Part shown: piece after piece, positions 6,882-14,735 of the stretch | How the letters are laid out: every line of letters starts with the position of its first letter | How positions within the stretch are numbered: position 1 is the first letter of the stretch | Assembly (NCBI GenBank): GCA_016872715.1 | Contig: VGZD01000026.1 | Span: forward strand, 1 to 38,625 | Direction of reading: 5' to 3' | Length of the DNA: 38,625 nt | Source: Planctomycetota bacterium | Lineage (GTDB): Bacteria; Planctomycetota; UBA1135; GCA-002686595 | Notes under the pieces: generated by a model | What the model was told of the DNA's origin: nothing | Seen by the model: only the letters and a program-made list of their open reading frames with translations | Database searches by the model: none | Program-made: the position numbers and the translations under genes

Positions 6882-8819
6882 ATGACGACCGCAACCGAAA
6901 CCCGCGCATTTCAGGCCGAAGTCAAGGAACTGCTCGGCCTGATGATCCACTCGCTGTACTCGCACAAGGAGATCTTCCTGCGCGAGCTGATCTCGAACGC
7001 GAGCGATGCGCTCGACAAGCTGCGCTTCGAGGCGCTCACGCAGCCCGCGCTGCACGCTGGGGGCGAGGGCGGGCGCGGCGACGAGCTGCTGATCCGGCTC
7101 GATGTGGACGAGAGCAGCCGACGGATCGTGATCACCGACAACGGCATCGGCATGACGCGCGCGGAGGTGGTCGAGAATCTCGGCACGATCGCGCGCTCGG
7201 GCACGCGGCGCTTCCTCGAGGAGCTGCGCGCGAAGGGCGCCCAGTCGCCGGAGCTGATCGGCCAGTTCGGCGTCGGTTTCTACTCCAGCTTCATGGTCGC
7301 GGAGTCGATCGAGGTGGAAACGTGCAAGGCCGGTACGCAGGACGGCGTGCGTTGGAGCTCGCGCGGCGACGGCGAATACACGCTCGAGGACGTGGGCTCG
7401 CTCGCGCGCGGCACGCGCATCACGCTGCAGCTCAAGCCCCTGCCGACCGACGACGAGGAGGCGCAGGACTTCGCGGATGCGGGGCTGCTGCGCGAGCTCG
7501 TGCGCAAGTACTCGGACTTCGTCGAGTGGCCGATCGTGATGCCGACCGCGCGGCTCGAGCACGAGGGCGCGCTCGTGCGCCGCACGCTCGCCGACGGAGT
7601 GGAGGTGTTCGAGCTGAACTCGAAGAAGCCGCTGTGGATGCGCTCCAAGGACGAGATCAAGACCGAGGAGTACGCGCAGTTCTACAAGCACCTCGCGCAC
7701 GACTGGAGCGATCCGCTCGAGACCGTGCACTTTCGCAATGAAGGCTCGAACGAGTACACCGCGCTGTTGTACGTGCCTTCCGAGCGCCCGCTCGACCTGT
7801 TCGATCCGGGTCGCGACAAGTCGAACGTCTCGCTGTACGTGCGACGCGTGTTCGTGATGGGAGACTGCGAGGAGCTGCTGCCGAGCTGGCTGCGCTTCGT
7901 GCGCGGCGTGGTCGACAGCTCCGACCTGCCGCTCAACGTCTCGCGCGAAATCCTGCAGCAGAACCGCTCGCTCGCGCAGATGCGCAAGCGTTGCACGACC
8001 AAGGTGCTCGAGGCGCTCGCCGCGCTGCGCGACGGCCGCCGCGCGGACTACGAGCGCTTCTGGGCGGCCTTCGGCACGGTGCTCAAGGAAGGCATCGTCG
8101 TCGACCGCGAGCGCGTCGAGCAGGTGGCGGGTCTGTGCCTGTTCCCGTCGAGCGCGGACGAGAAGGCGATCACGCTCGACGAGTACATCGCGCGCGCGCC
8201 CGCCGGGGTGGACGCGATCTACGTGATCGGCGGCAGCGACCTCGCGACCGTGCGGCGCTCGCCGCACCTCGAGGCGCTCGCGGCGCAGGGCGGCGAGGCC
8301 CTGTGCATGGTCGAGCCGGTCGACGAGTGGGTGCGCGACATGCTCACGGAGTACAAGGGCAAGCAGATCGTCGCGCTCGAGCGCGGCGAAGCGCGCTTCG
8401 CCGGTGAGGCCGAGAAGCAAAAGCGCGAGGACGCCGAGCGCGAGTACCGCGGCGTGCTCGAGAAGCTCGAGAGCGGGCTGTCGGGCGCCGTCGCGAGCGT
8501 GCGCGTGTCGTCGCGCCTGAGGGAGAGCCCCGCGGTGCTCGTCGACGACGCCGATGCGCACGGCATCCACTACGAGCGCATGCTGCGCCAGACGGGCCGC
8601 CCGGTGCCGCCGCGCAAGCGCGTGCTCGAGCTCAATGTGGATCACCCGCTCGCGGCGCGGCTCAAGGCGCTCGTCGAGGCGGGCGACGCGAGCGGCAAGC
8701 TCAAGGACTGGGGCGACTTGCTCTACGCTCAAGCGCTGCTCGCCGAGGGCTCGCCGCTGCCCGACGCGCCGCGCTTCTCCAAGCTCGTGAGCGACCTGAT
8801 GCTCGCGTCGAGCGTGTAG
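6882..8819 (+). CDS. htpG: Molecular chaperone HtpG (bacterial Hsp90)
   Basis: 645 residues, the normal HtpG length. The start ATG 6882 gives the expected N-terminus; in-frame sequence upstream is not family-like. The GHKL ATPase domain shows RELISNASDALDKLRF (catalytic Glu35, Mg-binding Asn39), ITDNGIGMT (Asp86, adenine binding) and IGQFGVGFYSSFMVAE. The middle domain contains VDSSDLPLNVSREILQQN with the conserved Arg that contacts the ATP phosphate. The C-terminal dimerisation domain is complete. The protein is a cytoplasmic, ATP-driven homodimeric chaperone that remodels client proteins, often with DnaK. It stands alone between a terminator-like hairpin and the threonine synthase leader. 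Two small acidic/glycine-rich insertions, such as HAGGEGGRGDE near residue 60, are lineage features rather than damage. Confidence 0.97.
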   Translation: MTTATETRAFQAEVKELLGLMIHSLYSHKEIFLRELISNASDALDKLRFEALTQPALHAGGEGGRGDELLIRLDVDESSRRIVITDNGIGMTRAEVVENLGTIARSGTRRFLEELRAKGAQSPELIGQFGVGFYSSFMVAESIEVETCKAGTQDGVRWSSRGDGEYTLEDVGSLARGTRITLQLKPLPTDDEEAQDFADAGLLRELVRKYSDFVEWPIVMPTARLEHEGALVRRTLADGVEVFELNSKKPLWMRSKDEIKTEEYAQFYKHLAHDWSDPLETVHFRNEGSNEYTALLYVPSERPLDLFDPGRDKSNVSLYVRRVFVMGDCEELLPSWLRFVRGVVDSSDLPLNVSREILQQNRSLAQMRKRCTTKVLEALAALRDGRRADYERFWAAFGTVLKEGIVVDRERVEQVAGLCLFPSSADEKAITLDEYIARAPAGVDAIYVIGGSDLATVRRSPHLEALAAQGGEALCMVEPVDEWVRDMLTEYKGKQIVALERGEARFAGEAEKQKREDAEREYRGVLEKLESGLSGAVASVRVSSRLRESPAVLVDDADAHGIHYERMLRQTGRPVPPRKRVLELNVDHPLAARLKALVEAGDASGKLKDWGDLLYAQALLAEGSPLPDAPRFSKLVSDLMLASSV

Positions 8820-8989
8820 CGTGCGCTCGGGGGGGCGGTGGGGCCGCGGGCGGGGAGCTCGGTCCTCCAGCGTCGGCCGAGTCGGGCGTGCTCGGCCGTG
8901 TAGGCCGGGGCGTTCGCGAGCGTAGCGCGCGCCGCACGGCGCACCTGAGCGGCCCCAAGGCGCGGATTTCCTCGGTCGCTCGCTGGGCT

Positions 8990-9007
8990 GGAAAACGCGA
9001 GTTTTCC
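8990..9007 (+). promoter_or_regulatory. 18-bp palindrome GGAAAAC-GCGA-GTTTTCC
   Basis: The arms GGAAAAC (8990-8996) and GTTTTCC (9001-9007) are perfectly complementary around a GCGA tetraloop of the GNRA class. It is an AT-rich pocket in GC-rich DNA, 109 bp before the threonine synthase start. It could be an operator palindrome or an RNA hairpin in the leader; no known regulator can be assigned from sequence. Confidence 0.5.
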
Positions 9008-9028
9008 CGAGCGTTCTGGCCGTTGTCA

Positions 9029-9102
9029 CGAGCGTGCGCGAGCGAGCTCTGGAACCGCGTGCCGCCGCGCGCTCGGATCTCGCTCGCGAGCAGGCACGCT
9101 CG
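9029..9102 (+). promoter_or_regulatory. Structured leader of threonine synthase with T-box-like core
   Basis: The 296-bp gap 8820-9115 holds no gene. Its last part can fold. The arm 9029-9046 (CGAGCGTGCGCGAGCGAG) pairs with 9079-9087 and 9094-9102, with a single 6-nt bulge (GAGCAG). Between the arms lies TGGAACCGCG (9050-9059), which matches the conserved T-box core UGGNACCGCG at every fixed position. In T-box RNAs this element pairs with the tRNA acceptor end. The rest of a T-box (stem I, specifier loop, AGUA motif, the preceding AGGG) is not recognisable, so a cis-regulatory RNA is a hypothesis only. The rest of the gap holds only the palindrome listed separately. Confidence 0.35.
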
Positions 9103-9115
9103 CTGCCTCCACACG

Positions 9116-10375
9116 ATGGGCGCGTACTTCACGCATCTCGAGTCACCCTGGGACGGGACCCGCCACGACTTCCGGCTGGCGCAGACGACGCACGCGGGCC
9201 GTCCGCTGGTGGCGCGCTACGACCTCGAGCGCATCGCCAAGGAAGTCGAGCGCGACTCGACCTACTACAACGCCGGTTGCATGTGGAGCTTCCGCGACCT
9301 GCTGCCGGTGCTCGACGATGCCAACATCGTCTCGTTCGGCGAGCTCGCGACGCCGACGCTGCAACTGACGCGACTGGGAGCCGAGCTCGGGCTCGAGAAC
9401 CTGTTCCTCAAGGACGAGTCGCGTCTGCCGACGGGCTCGTTCAAGTCGCGCGGCATGTCGGTGGCGATCAGCAAGGCCAAGGAGCTCGGCATTCGGCGCA
9501 TCGCGGTGCCGACGGCGGGCAACGCGGGCGGTGCGCTCGCGGCCTATGCGGCGCGGGCGGGCATCGAGGCGTGGGTGTTCATGCCCTCGGACACGCCGGA
9601 GGTGAACAAGCTCGAGTGCGAGCTCGTCGGCGCGCGCGTGGTCGAGGTCGAGGGCCTGATCGGGGACTGCGGCGCGCTGCTGCGCGAGGGGCAGAAGGTG
9701 TTCGGTTGGTTCGATCTCTCGACTCTGCGCGAGCCCTATCGGCTCGAGGGCAAGAAGACGATGGGGCTCGAGCTCGCGCAGCACTTCGGCTGGCGCTTCC
9801 CCGAGGTCGTGCTCTATCCGACCGGCGGCGGCACGGGCCTGATCGGCATTTGGAAGGCCTACGAGGAGCTGTGCGGCATCGGCTGGCTCGAGGATCGCCG
9901 CGCGCCGCGCCTGTATGCGTGCCAGTCGGACGGCTGTGCGCCGATCGCGCGCGCCTTCGAGCGCGGCGAGCGCACCGCGCAGCCGTGGGAGGGCGCGCAG
10001 ACCATCGCGAGCGGCCTGCGCGTACCGAGTGCGATCGGCGACTTCCTGATGCTGGACGCGATCCGCGCGAGCGGGGGCGAGGCGCTCGGCGTGAGCGAGG
10101 CGTCGATCCTGCGCTGGATGCGCAGGGTGGGCGAGCTCGAGGGCGTCGCGATCTGTCCGGAGACCGCCGTGTGCTTCGAGGCGCTCGTGCGGCTCGTCGC
10201 GGCGGGCAAGATCGCGCGGCACGAGGAGATCGTGATCTTCAACACCGGCGCGGCGCACAAGTACGTCGAAGCGCTGCGCGCGGTCGATCGGCCGCCCTTG
10301 CCGCGCGTGCGACCGGGGGAGAGCGTCGACTGGCGCGCGCTGTCCGCGGGCTTCGAGCGCGCGGCGATCGGGTGA
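9116..10375 (+). CDS. thrC: Threonine synthase, PLP-dependent
   Basis: 419 residues from ATG 9116; the open frame extends upstream through the leader, but that part is not protein-like. It belongs to fold type II PLP enzymes. The PLP Schiff-base lysine is Lys110 in LPTGSFKSRGM, followed by the substrate-loop region PTAGNAGGALAAYAA and the phosphate-binding PTGGGTGLIG. The N-terminal segment and length fit threonine synthase better than threonine dehydratase (no ACT domain) or cysteate synthase, but these relatives share the motifs. The reaction converts O-phospho-L-homoserine to L-threonine and phosphate in the cytoplasm. No other threonine-pathway gene is in the window. No Shine-Dalgarno sequence precedes the ATG, and the structured leader suggests post-transcriptional control. 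Confidence 0.85.
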   Translation: MGAYFTHLESPWDGTRHDFRLAQTTHAGRPLVARYDLERIAKEVERDSTYYNAGCMWSFRDLLPVLDDANIVSFGELATPTLQLTRLGAELGLENLFLKDESRLPTGSFKSRGMSVAISKAKELGIRRIAVPTAGNAGGALAAYAARAGIEAWVFMPSDTPEVNKLECELVGARVVEVEGLIGDCGALLREGQKVFGWFDLSTLREPYRLEGKKTMGLELAQHFGWRFPEVVLYPTGGGTGLIGIWKAYEELCGIGWLEDRRAPRLYACQSDGCAPIARAFERGERTAQPWEGAQTIASGLRVPSAIGDFLMLDAIRASGGEALGVSEASILRWMRRVGELEGVAICPETAVCFEALVRLVAAGKIARHEEIVIFNTGAAHKYVEALRAVDRPPLPRVRPGESVDWRALSAGFERAAIG

Positions 10376-10397
10376 TCCGCGCTCGCTCTGCGGCGAC

Positions 10398-10425
10398 TTG
10401 CCGTGTCGGCGGCGCTGCGTAGAAT
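10398..10425 (+). promoter_or_regulatory. Sigma-70-like promoter of the molybdenum hydroxylase operon
   Basis: TTGCCG (10398-10403), a 16-nt spacer and TAGAAT (10420-10425) form the best bipartite promoter in the window. It lies 6 nt before GTG 10432, an in-frame alternative start for the first subunit that would add 19 residues and make the mRNA leaderless. With ATG 10489 the leader would be about 57 nt. Confidence 0.55.
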
Positions 10426-10488
10426 CGCCGCGTGCCGGTTGGACACTTCGTCCTTCGGGCGCGCGGCCGTGAGCCCCGAGGCCCTCGC

Positions 10489-11139
10489 ATGTCGGATGCA
10501 ACGAGCCCGCACGACGCAGCGTCGCGCGAGCCTTCCCTGTCGCGTCGTTCGTTCTTCAAGGGAGCCGGCGTGGTCGCCGCGGGCGGCCTCGTCGGCGAAG
10601 CCGTGCATGCCGCGGCGCGCGGCGCGAGCCTCGAACCCGTGCGCATGGAAGGCACGGTCGAGATCGAGCTCGAGATCAACGGCGCGCGCACGAAGGTCGC
10701 GGTCGAGCCGCGCACCACGCTGCTCAACACGCTGCGCAACCACTGCGCGCCGCCGCTGACGGGCGCGAAGCTCGTGTGCGACCGCGGTTCGTGCGGTGCG
10801 TGCACCGTGCACCTCGACGGAGCGCCCGTGTACTCCTGCATGACGCTCGCGGTCGACGCCGTCGGCCGCAAGATCACGACCATCGAGGGCCTCGCGTCGC
10901 CGGGCGAACTCACCGAGCTGCAGTCGGCGTTCTGCGCCCACGATGGCACGATGTGCGGCTTCTGCACGCCCGGCTTCGTGATGTCGATCAGCGCCTGCCT
11001 CGAGAACGATCCCTCGGCGTCGCTCGACGAGATCCAGCGCTCGTGCTCGGGCAACCTGTGCCGCTGCGGCACGTACCCGCAGGTGTTCGAGGCCGCGCTC
11101 GACGCGGGACGCAAGCTGCGCGCGAAGGGAGGCCGGTGA
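10489..11139 (+). CDS. Tat-exported (2Fe-2S) subunit of a molybdenum hydroxylase
   Basis: 216 residues from ATG 10489, or 235 from GTG 10432. The N-terminus carries a twin-arginine signal, SRRSFFKGAG (Arg19-Arg20) followed by a hydrophobic stretch, so the folded enzyme is expected in the periplasm. The plant-type ferredoxin domain has Cys97, Cys102, Cys105 and Cys117 (CDRGSCGAC...C). The helical domain has Cys156/Cys159 and Cys191/Cys193 (CGFC...CRC). This is the standard layout of xanthine dehydrogenase-family small subunits, which carry electrons from the molybdenum site. The stop overlaps the next gene's ATG by one base. Tat signal and subunit composition resemble E. coli PaoA (YagT), an aldehyde oxidoreductase, more than cytoplasmic xanthine dehydrogenase. 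Confidence 0.93.
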   Translation: MSDATSPHDAASREPSLSRRSFFKGAGVVAAGGLVGEAVHAAARGASLEPVRMEGTVEIELEINGARTKVAVEPRTTLLNTLRNHCAPPLTGAKLVCDRGSCGACTVHLDGAPVYSCMTLAVDAVGRKITTIEGLASPGELTELQSAFCAHDGTMCGFCTPGFVMSISACLENDPSASLDEIQRSCSGNLCRCGTYPQVFEAALDAGRKLRAKGGR

Positions 11140-13403
11140 TGGCGCTCGATCCGCTGCGCAGCGAGGACGACAAGCCGCCGCGCCCCGCGGCGAAGGGCAA
11201 GCGCTGGGTGCGCGTGACCAAGGCGGTCAACGGCATCGACACGGAAGTCTGGGAAGAGGTCGCGGACGAGGCCGGCGGAGCGCAGTGGGGCGCGCGCGAG
11301 TCCATGCGGCTCATCTCGCGCGAGACGCCGCGCGTCGAGGGTCCCGACAAGGTGACGGGTCGCGCCGTGTTCACCCACGACGTGCGCCTGCCGGGCATGG
11401 CGTACGCCTGCGTGCTGCGCAGCCGCGTGCCCGCCGCGAAGGTGACGCTCGATCTCTCCCGCGCGCGCCAGATCCCCGGCGTGCTCGCGGCGATCGAGCT
11501 CGGTGACGGCGAGGTGCGCTGGCTGGGTCGACCGATCGCGGCGGTCGCGGCGACGACGCCGGAGATCGCCGAGGACGGCGTGCGCGCGATTCTCGCGACC
11601 TACGAGGAGCAGCCCTTCGCCCTGACGCCGGAGCAGGCCGCCGCCGAAAACGCGCCCAAGGTCAACAGCCGCGGCAACGTGCGCGTGCTCTCGAAGAACA
11701 CGGACTCGCGCGAGGTCGATCAGGCGCTCGAAGCCTCGCCCGTGCGCGTGAAGGGCACGTGGAAGATTCCCGTGCAGCACCACGCGACGCTCGAAACGCA
11801 CGGCGCGGTGGTCGATTACCGCGGCGGGGCCGAGGCGACGGTGTACGCCTCGACGCAGGGCACGTTCACGATCTCCCCCGACGCGGCGGGGCGTCTGGGG
11901 CTGCGGCCGAACCAGGTCACGGCCGTGGTCGAGCACATGGGCGGCGGCTTCGGCTCGAAGTTCGGCATGGGCATCGAGGGCGAAGCTGCGTGCTTGCTCG
12001 CGAAGGAGCTCGCGCGGCCCGTGCACCTGATGCTCGATCGCGCGAGCGAGTTCCACGCCGCGGGCAACCGCTCGGGCGGTGAGCACCAGATCGAGATCGG
12101 CGTCGGTCGCGACGGCAAGATCCTCGCGTTCAAGGCGCGCGTCACGCGCCACGGCGGAGTGGCGCAGGGCTCGGGGCATCCGCTGCCCTACATCTACGCT
12201 CGCGACAACGCGGTCTTCGTCGAGGATCGCTGCATCCACACGAACATGGATGCGAGCCGCGCGATGCGCGGGCCGGGCCATCCGCAGGCGTCGTTCTCGA
12301 TGGAAGGCGCGATGGACGAGTGCGCCTACGCGGTCGGCATGGACCTGCTCGAGTTCCGCCGCATCAACCTGCCGGACGCCAAGCGCGCGCTCTACATGCG
12401 CCAGCTCGAGCGCTGCGCGGAGCTGATCGGCTGGAGGACGCACCCGCACACGCGTGCGCCGGATCTCTCGGACGCGGAGGTGAAGGTCGGCATCGGGTTC
12501 GCGATCGCGCGCTGGGGCGGCGGCGGCAACGGCCAGTGCAAGGTCGAAGTGCGCATCGCGCAGGATGGCTCGGTCGAGGTGCTCTCGGGCACGCAGGACC
12601 TCGGCACGGGTACGCGCACGTACTGCGCGTCGATCGTCGCGGAGGAGCTCGGACTCGAGCTCGCGGCGGTGCGCGCGCGCATCGGCCGATCGACGTTCGG
12701 CAGCGCCAACGCATCCGGTGGCAGTACGACGTCGGCCTCGCTCGCGCCGAGCGTGAAGCACGCGGCGCACAACGCGCGGCTCGCGCTGTTCGAGAAGGTC
12801 GCGCCGGCGCTCGGCGCGACGGCGAGCGAGCTCGAAGTGGCGCCGGGCGAGATCCGAGTCGCGGGCAGTGCGTCGAGGCGTATCGCTTGGAAGGACGCGT
12901 GCGCGGTGCTCGGGCCCGCTGGCCTCTCCGCGCAAGGCGAGTGGCAGGCCCACCTCGCGGGCAACGACATCGGCGGCGCGCAGGCCGCGAAGGTCAGCGT
13001 CGACACGCTCACCGGCGAGGTCAAGGTGCTCGAGATGGTCGCGGTGCAGGACTGCGGGCTGGTCCTCAACCGGCTCGCTGCGGTGAGCCAGTTGCAGGGC
13101 GGCATGGTGCAGTCCTTGTCCTACGGCCTGTTCGAGGAACGCGTGGTCGACCCCGATCTGGGGCTGTTCCTCAACGCGAATTTCGAGGACTACAAGATCG
13201 CGGGCGCGCAGGACATCCCGGCGATGAAGGCGCTGTTCGAGGACGATCCGCGCGGCGTGATCGGCATGAGCGAGGCCGCGATCATCCCGGGGCACTCGGC
13301 GATCGCGAACGCGATCCACAACGCGTGCGGCGTGCGGTTGCGCGAGATGCCGCTGACGGCCGACAAGATCCTGATGGGCCTCGAGGCCCTGAAGAGGGGC
13401 TAG
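11139..13403 (+). CDS. Molybdopterin-binding catalytic subunit of the molybdenum hydroxylase
   Basis: 754 residues. ATG 11139 overlaps the preceding TGA by one base, so translation is probably coupled. After a charged N-terminal extension of about 50 residues comes the xanthine dehydrogenase-family fold: PRVEGPDKVTGRAVFTHDV, VVEHMGGGFGSKFG and ASRAMRGPGHPQASFSMEGA, all typical cofactor-binding segments. The region GTQDLGTGTRTYCA corresponds to the Moco-binding glycine-rich loop. The base-catalyst glutamate is probably Glu712 in GVIGMSEAAIIPG. The family hydroxylates aldehydes or aromatic heterocycles using water. There is no signal of its own, so export would depend on the Tat-bearing small subunit. 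Substrate cannot be assigned; an aldehyde is favoured from the PaoABC resemblance. No XdhC/PaoD maturation factor is in the window. Confidence 0.93.
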   Translation: MALDPLRSEDDKPPRPAAKGKRWVRVTKAVNGIDTEVWEEVADEAGGAQWGARESMRLISRETPRVEGPDKVTGRAVFTHDVRLPGMAYACVLRSRVPAAKVTLDLSRARQIPGVLAAIELGDGEVRWLGRPIAAVAATTPEIAEDGVRAILATYEEQPFALTPEQAAAENAPKVNSRGNVRVLSKNTDSREVDQALEASPVRVKGTWKIPVQHHATLETHGAVVDYRGGAEATVYASTQGTFTISPDAAGRLGLRPNQVTAVVEHMGGGFGSKFGMGIEGEAACLLAKELARPVHLMLDRASEFHAAGNRSGGEHQIEIGVGRDGKILAFKARVTRHGGVAQGSGHPLPYIYARDNAVFVEDRCIHTNMDASRAMRGPGHPQASFSMEGAMDECAYAVGMDLLEFRRINLPDAKRALYMRQLERCAELIGWRTHPHTRAPDLSDAEVKVGIGFAIARWGGGGNGQCKVEVRIAQDGSVEVLSGTQDLGTGTRTYCASIVAEELGLELAAVRARIGRSTFGSANASGGSTTSASLAPSVKHAAHNARLALFEKVAPALGATASELEVAPGEIRVAGSASRRIAWKDACAVLGPAGLSAQGEWQAHLAGNDIGGAQAAKVSVDTLTGEVKVLEMVAVQDCGLVLNRLAAVSQLQGGMVQSLSYGLFEERVVDPDLGLFLNANFEDYKIAGAQDIPAMKALFEDDPRGVIGMSEAAIIPGHSAIANAIHNACGVRLREMPLTADKILMGLEALKRG

Positions 13404-13414
13404 GAGGAGCGCAC

Positions 13415-14410
13415 ATGAAGAGCTTCGAGTTCATCGCGCCGCGCACGCTCGAGCAGGCGGTCAATCTGCTCCCTGATTCGCGCGACCACAAGTCACGCGA
13501 TCGCGTCAAGTTGCTCGCGGGCGGTCAGGATCTGCTCGGCGAGCTGAAGGACTATCTGATTGCGCCCAAGCAAGTGGTCAACCTCAAGACCGTGCCCGGA
13601 CTCTCGACCTTCGACGAGCGCGACGGTCGCTACGAGGTGGGCGCGCTGGTCACGCTCGCCGCGCTGGAGCGCAGCGCGACGCTGAGGCGCACGCACGCGA
13701 TGGTCGCGGAGGCCGCGACCGCCGTGGGCTCGGTGCAGATCCGCAATCAGGGCACGGTCGGTGGAAATCTCTGCCAGCGCCCGCGCTGCTGGTACTACCG
13801 GCACGAGCAGGCGGTGTGCATCAAGAAGGGCGGGTCGGAGTGCTTCGCCTACGGAGGCCTGAACAAATACAACGCGATCCTCGGCGGCGGCCCGAGCTAC
13901 ATCGTGCATCCGTCCGACCTCGCACCGGCGCTGGTGGCAGCCGGGGCGAGCGCGACGATCCAGTCCAAGAAGCGCGAGCGCACGGTCGAGCTCGAGCGCT
14001 TCTTCACGCTGCCGAGCGAGGGTGCCGTGACGCGCGAAAACGTGCTCGCGTTCGACGAAGTGCTCGTGCGCATCGACATCCCGGCGATGGCGGGTTGGAC
14101 GAGCACGTACCTGAAGTTCCGCGAACGTTCGAGCTACGACTTCGCGCTCGCGGCGGTCGCGCTCGCGCTGCGCATGGAGGACGGCCGGATCGCGGAGGCG
14201 CGGCTGGTGCTCGGCGGCGTGGCGCCGATCCCGTGGCGCTGCGAGAAGGCCGAGCGCGCGCTCGTCGGCCGCAAGATCGACGCGCAGACCTGTGCGCTCG
14301 CCGGCACGCTCGCCCTCGAGGGCGCCGAGCCGCTCACCCACAACGCATACAAGCTGCCCCTCGCACAGGGGCTGATCACCAAGGCGCTGCGCAAGCTCGC
14401 CGGTCCTTGA
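13415..14410 (+). CDS. FAD-binding subunit of the molybdenum hydroxylase, probable extra [4Fe-4S] cluster
   Basis: 331 residues, preceded by the best Shine-Dalgarno sequence of the operon (AGGAGG, 13402-13407, 7 nt before ATG). FAD motifs are KLLAGGQDLLGELKD near residues 32-46 and VGSVQIRNQGTVGGNLC near 104-120. An insertion has Cys120, Cys125, Cys135 and Cys143 (CQRPRC...C...C), followed by YGGLNKYNAILGGG. This arrangement is known from 4-hydroxybenzoyl-CoA reductase and E. coli PaoB, where the cysteines hold a [4Fe-4S] cluster near FAD. Ordinary xanthine dehydrogenase FAD domains lack it. The subunit passes electrons from the iron-sulfur centres to the final acceptor. Order here is 2Fe-2S, Moco, FAD, unlike paoABC. 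Confidence 0.92.
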   Translation: MKSFEFIAPRTLEQAVNLLPDSRDHKSRDRVKLLAGGQDLLGELKDYLIAPKQVVNLKTVPGLSTFDERDGRYEVGALVTLAALERSATLRRTHAMVAEAATAVGSVQIRNQGTVGGNLCQRPRCWYYRHEQAVCIKKGGSECFAYGGLNKYNAILGGGPSYIVHPSDLAPALVAAGASATIQSKKRERTVELERFFTLPSEGAVTRENVLAFDEVLVRIDIPAMAGWTSTYLKFRERSSYDFALAAVALALRMEDGRIAEARLVLGGVAPIPWRCEKAERALVGRKIDAQTCALAGTLALEGAEPLTHNAYKLPLAQGLITKALRKLAGP

Positions 14411-14418
14411 GCCATCGC

Positions 14419-14658
14419 ATGGAACCGACATCCCTCCACAGCCCGATCTGCGCCGAGATCCGCAGCAAGCGGTACTTCTTCCTGCAGTCCGCGCCCATGC
14501 AATCGAGTGACGTGGTCGACAACTCGAACGACTGCTGGTGCAACCGCACCTGCGACCGCGTCGGGCCCGACGGCGACGGCGTCCACCCGCTCGATTGCAC
14601 CGCGGAGCGCTCCTGCTTCCGTCCGATCTTCACGCCCGAGGTGCGCGGGCTCGCCTGA
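14419..14658 (+). CDS. Small Cys-rich protein of unknown function, last gene of the hydroxylase operon
   Basis: 79 residues from ATG 14419, eight bases after the FAD-subunit stop and on the same strand. It has no signal peptide or membrane segment. The sequence starts MEPTSLHSPICAEIRSK, continues with NDCWCNRTCDRVGPDGDGVHP, and ends with a CTAERSCFRP segment. Six cysteines, including a CWC-x3-C cluster, could bind a metal or form disulfides. From memory, similar short proteins with SPICAEIRSK and CWC segments occur as unnamed conserved proteins in other bacteria. Position suggests co-transcription with the molybdenum hydroxylase, possibly as an accessory protein, but no function is shown. The DNA 14659-14735 before the convergent next gene holds nothing recognisable. 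Confidence 0.8.
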   Translation: MEPTSLHSPICAEIRSKRYFFLQSAPMQSSDVVDNSNDCWCNRTCDRVGPDGDGVHPLDCTAERSCFRPIFTPEVRGLA

Positions 14659-14735
14659 GCGGCGCCATGGCGATCCTCCTCACGCTCGCGCGGGCCACTT
14701 CGGCCGCGTTCGGCGCCGAGTGACCGCGCAGGCTT

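Noticed and set aside
8990-9007. LexA box or CIRCE element
   Set aside because: The palindrome resembles neither CTGT-N8-ACAG nor the CIRCE half-site TTAGCACTC, and it lies after htpG rather than before it. It is kept only as an unassigned palindrome.
10239-13319. Very long minus-strand open frame (1026 codons) opposite the molybdenum hydroxylase genes
   Set aside because: It lacks family motifs and is rich in Arg, Ala and His, as expected for antisense frames in GC-rich DNA. The plus-strand genes there have complete, recognisable domains. The same applies to long frames at 2024-3802 (+), 6804-9029 (-), 24077-26812 (-) and 35826-38387 (-).
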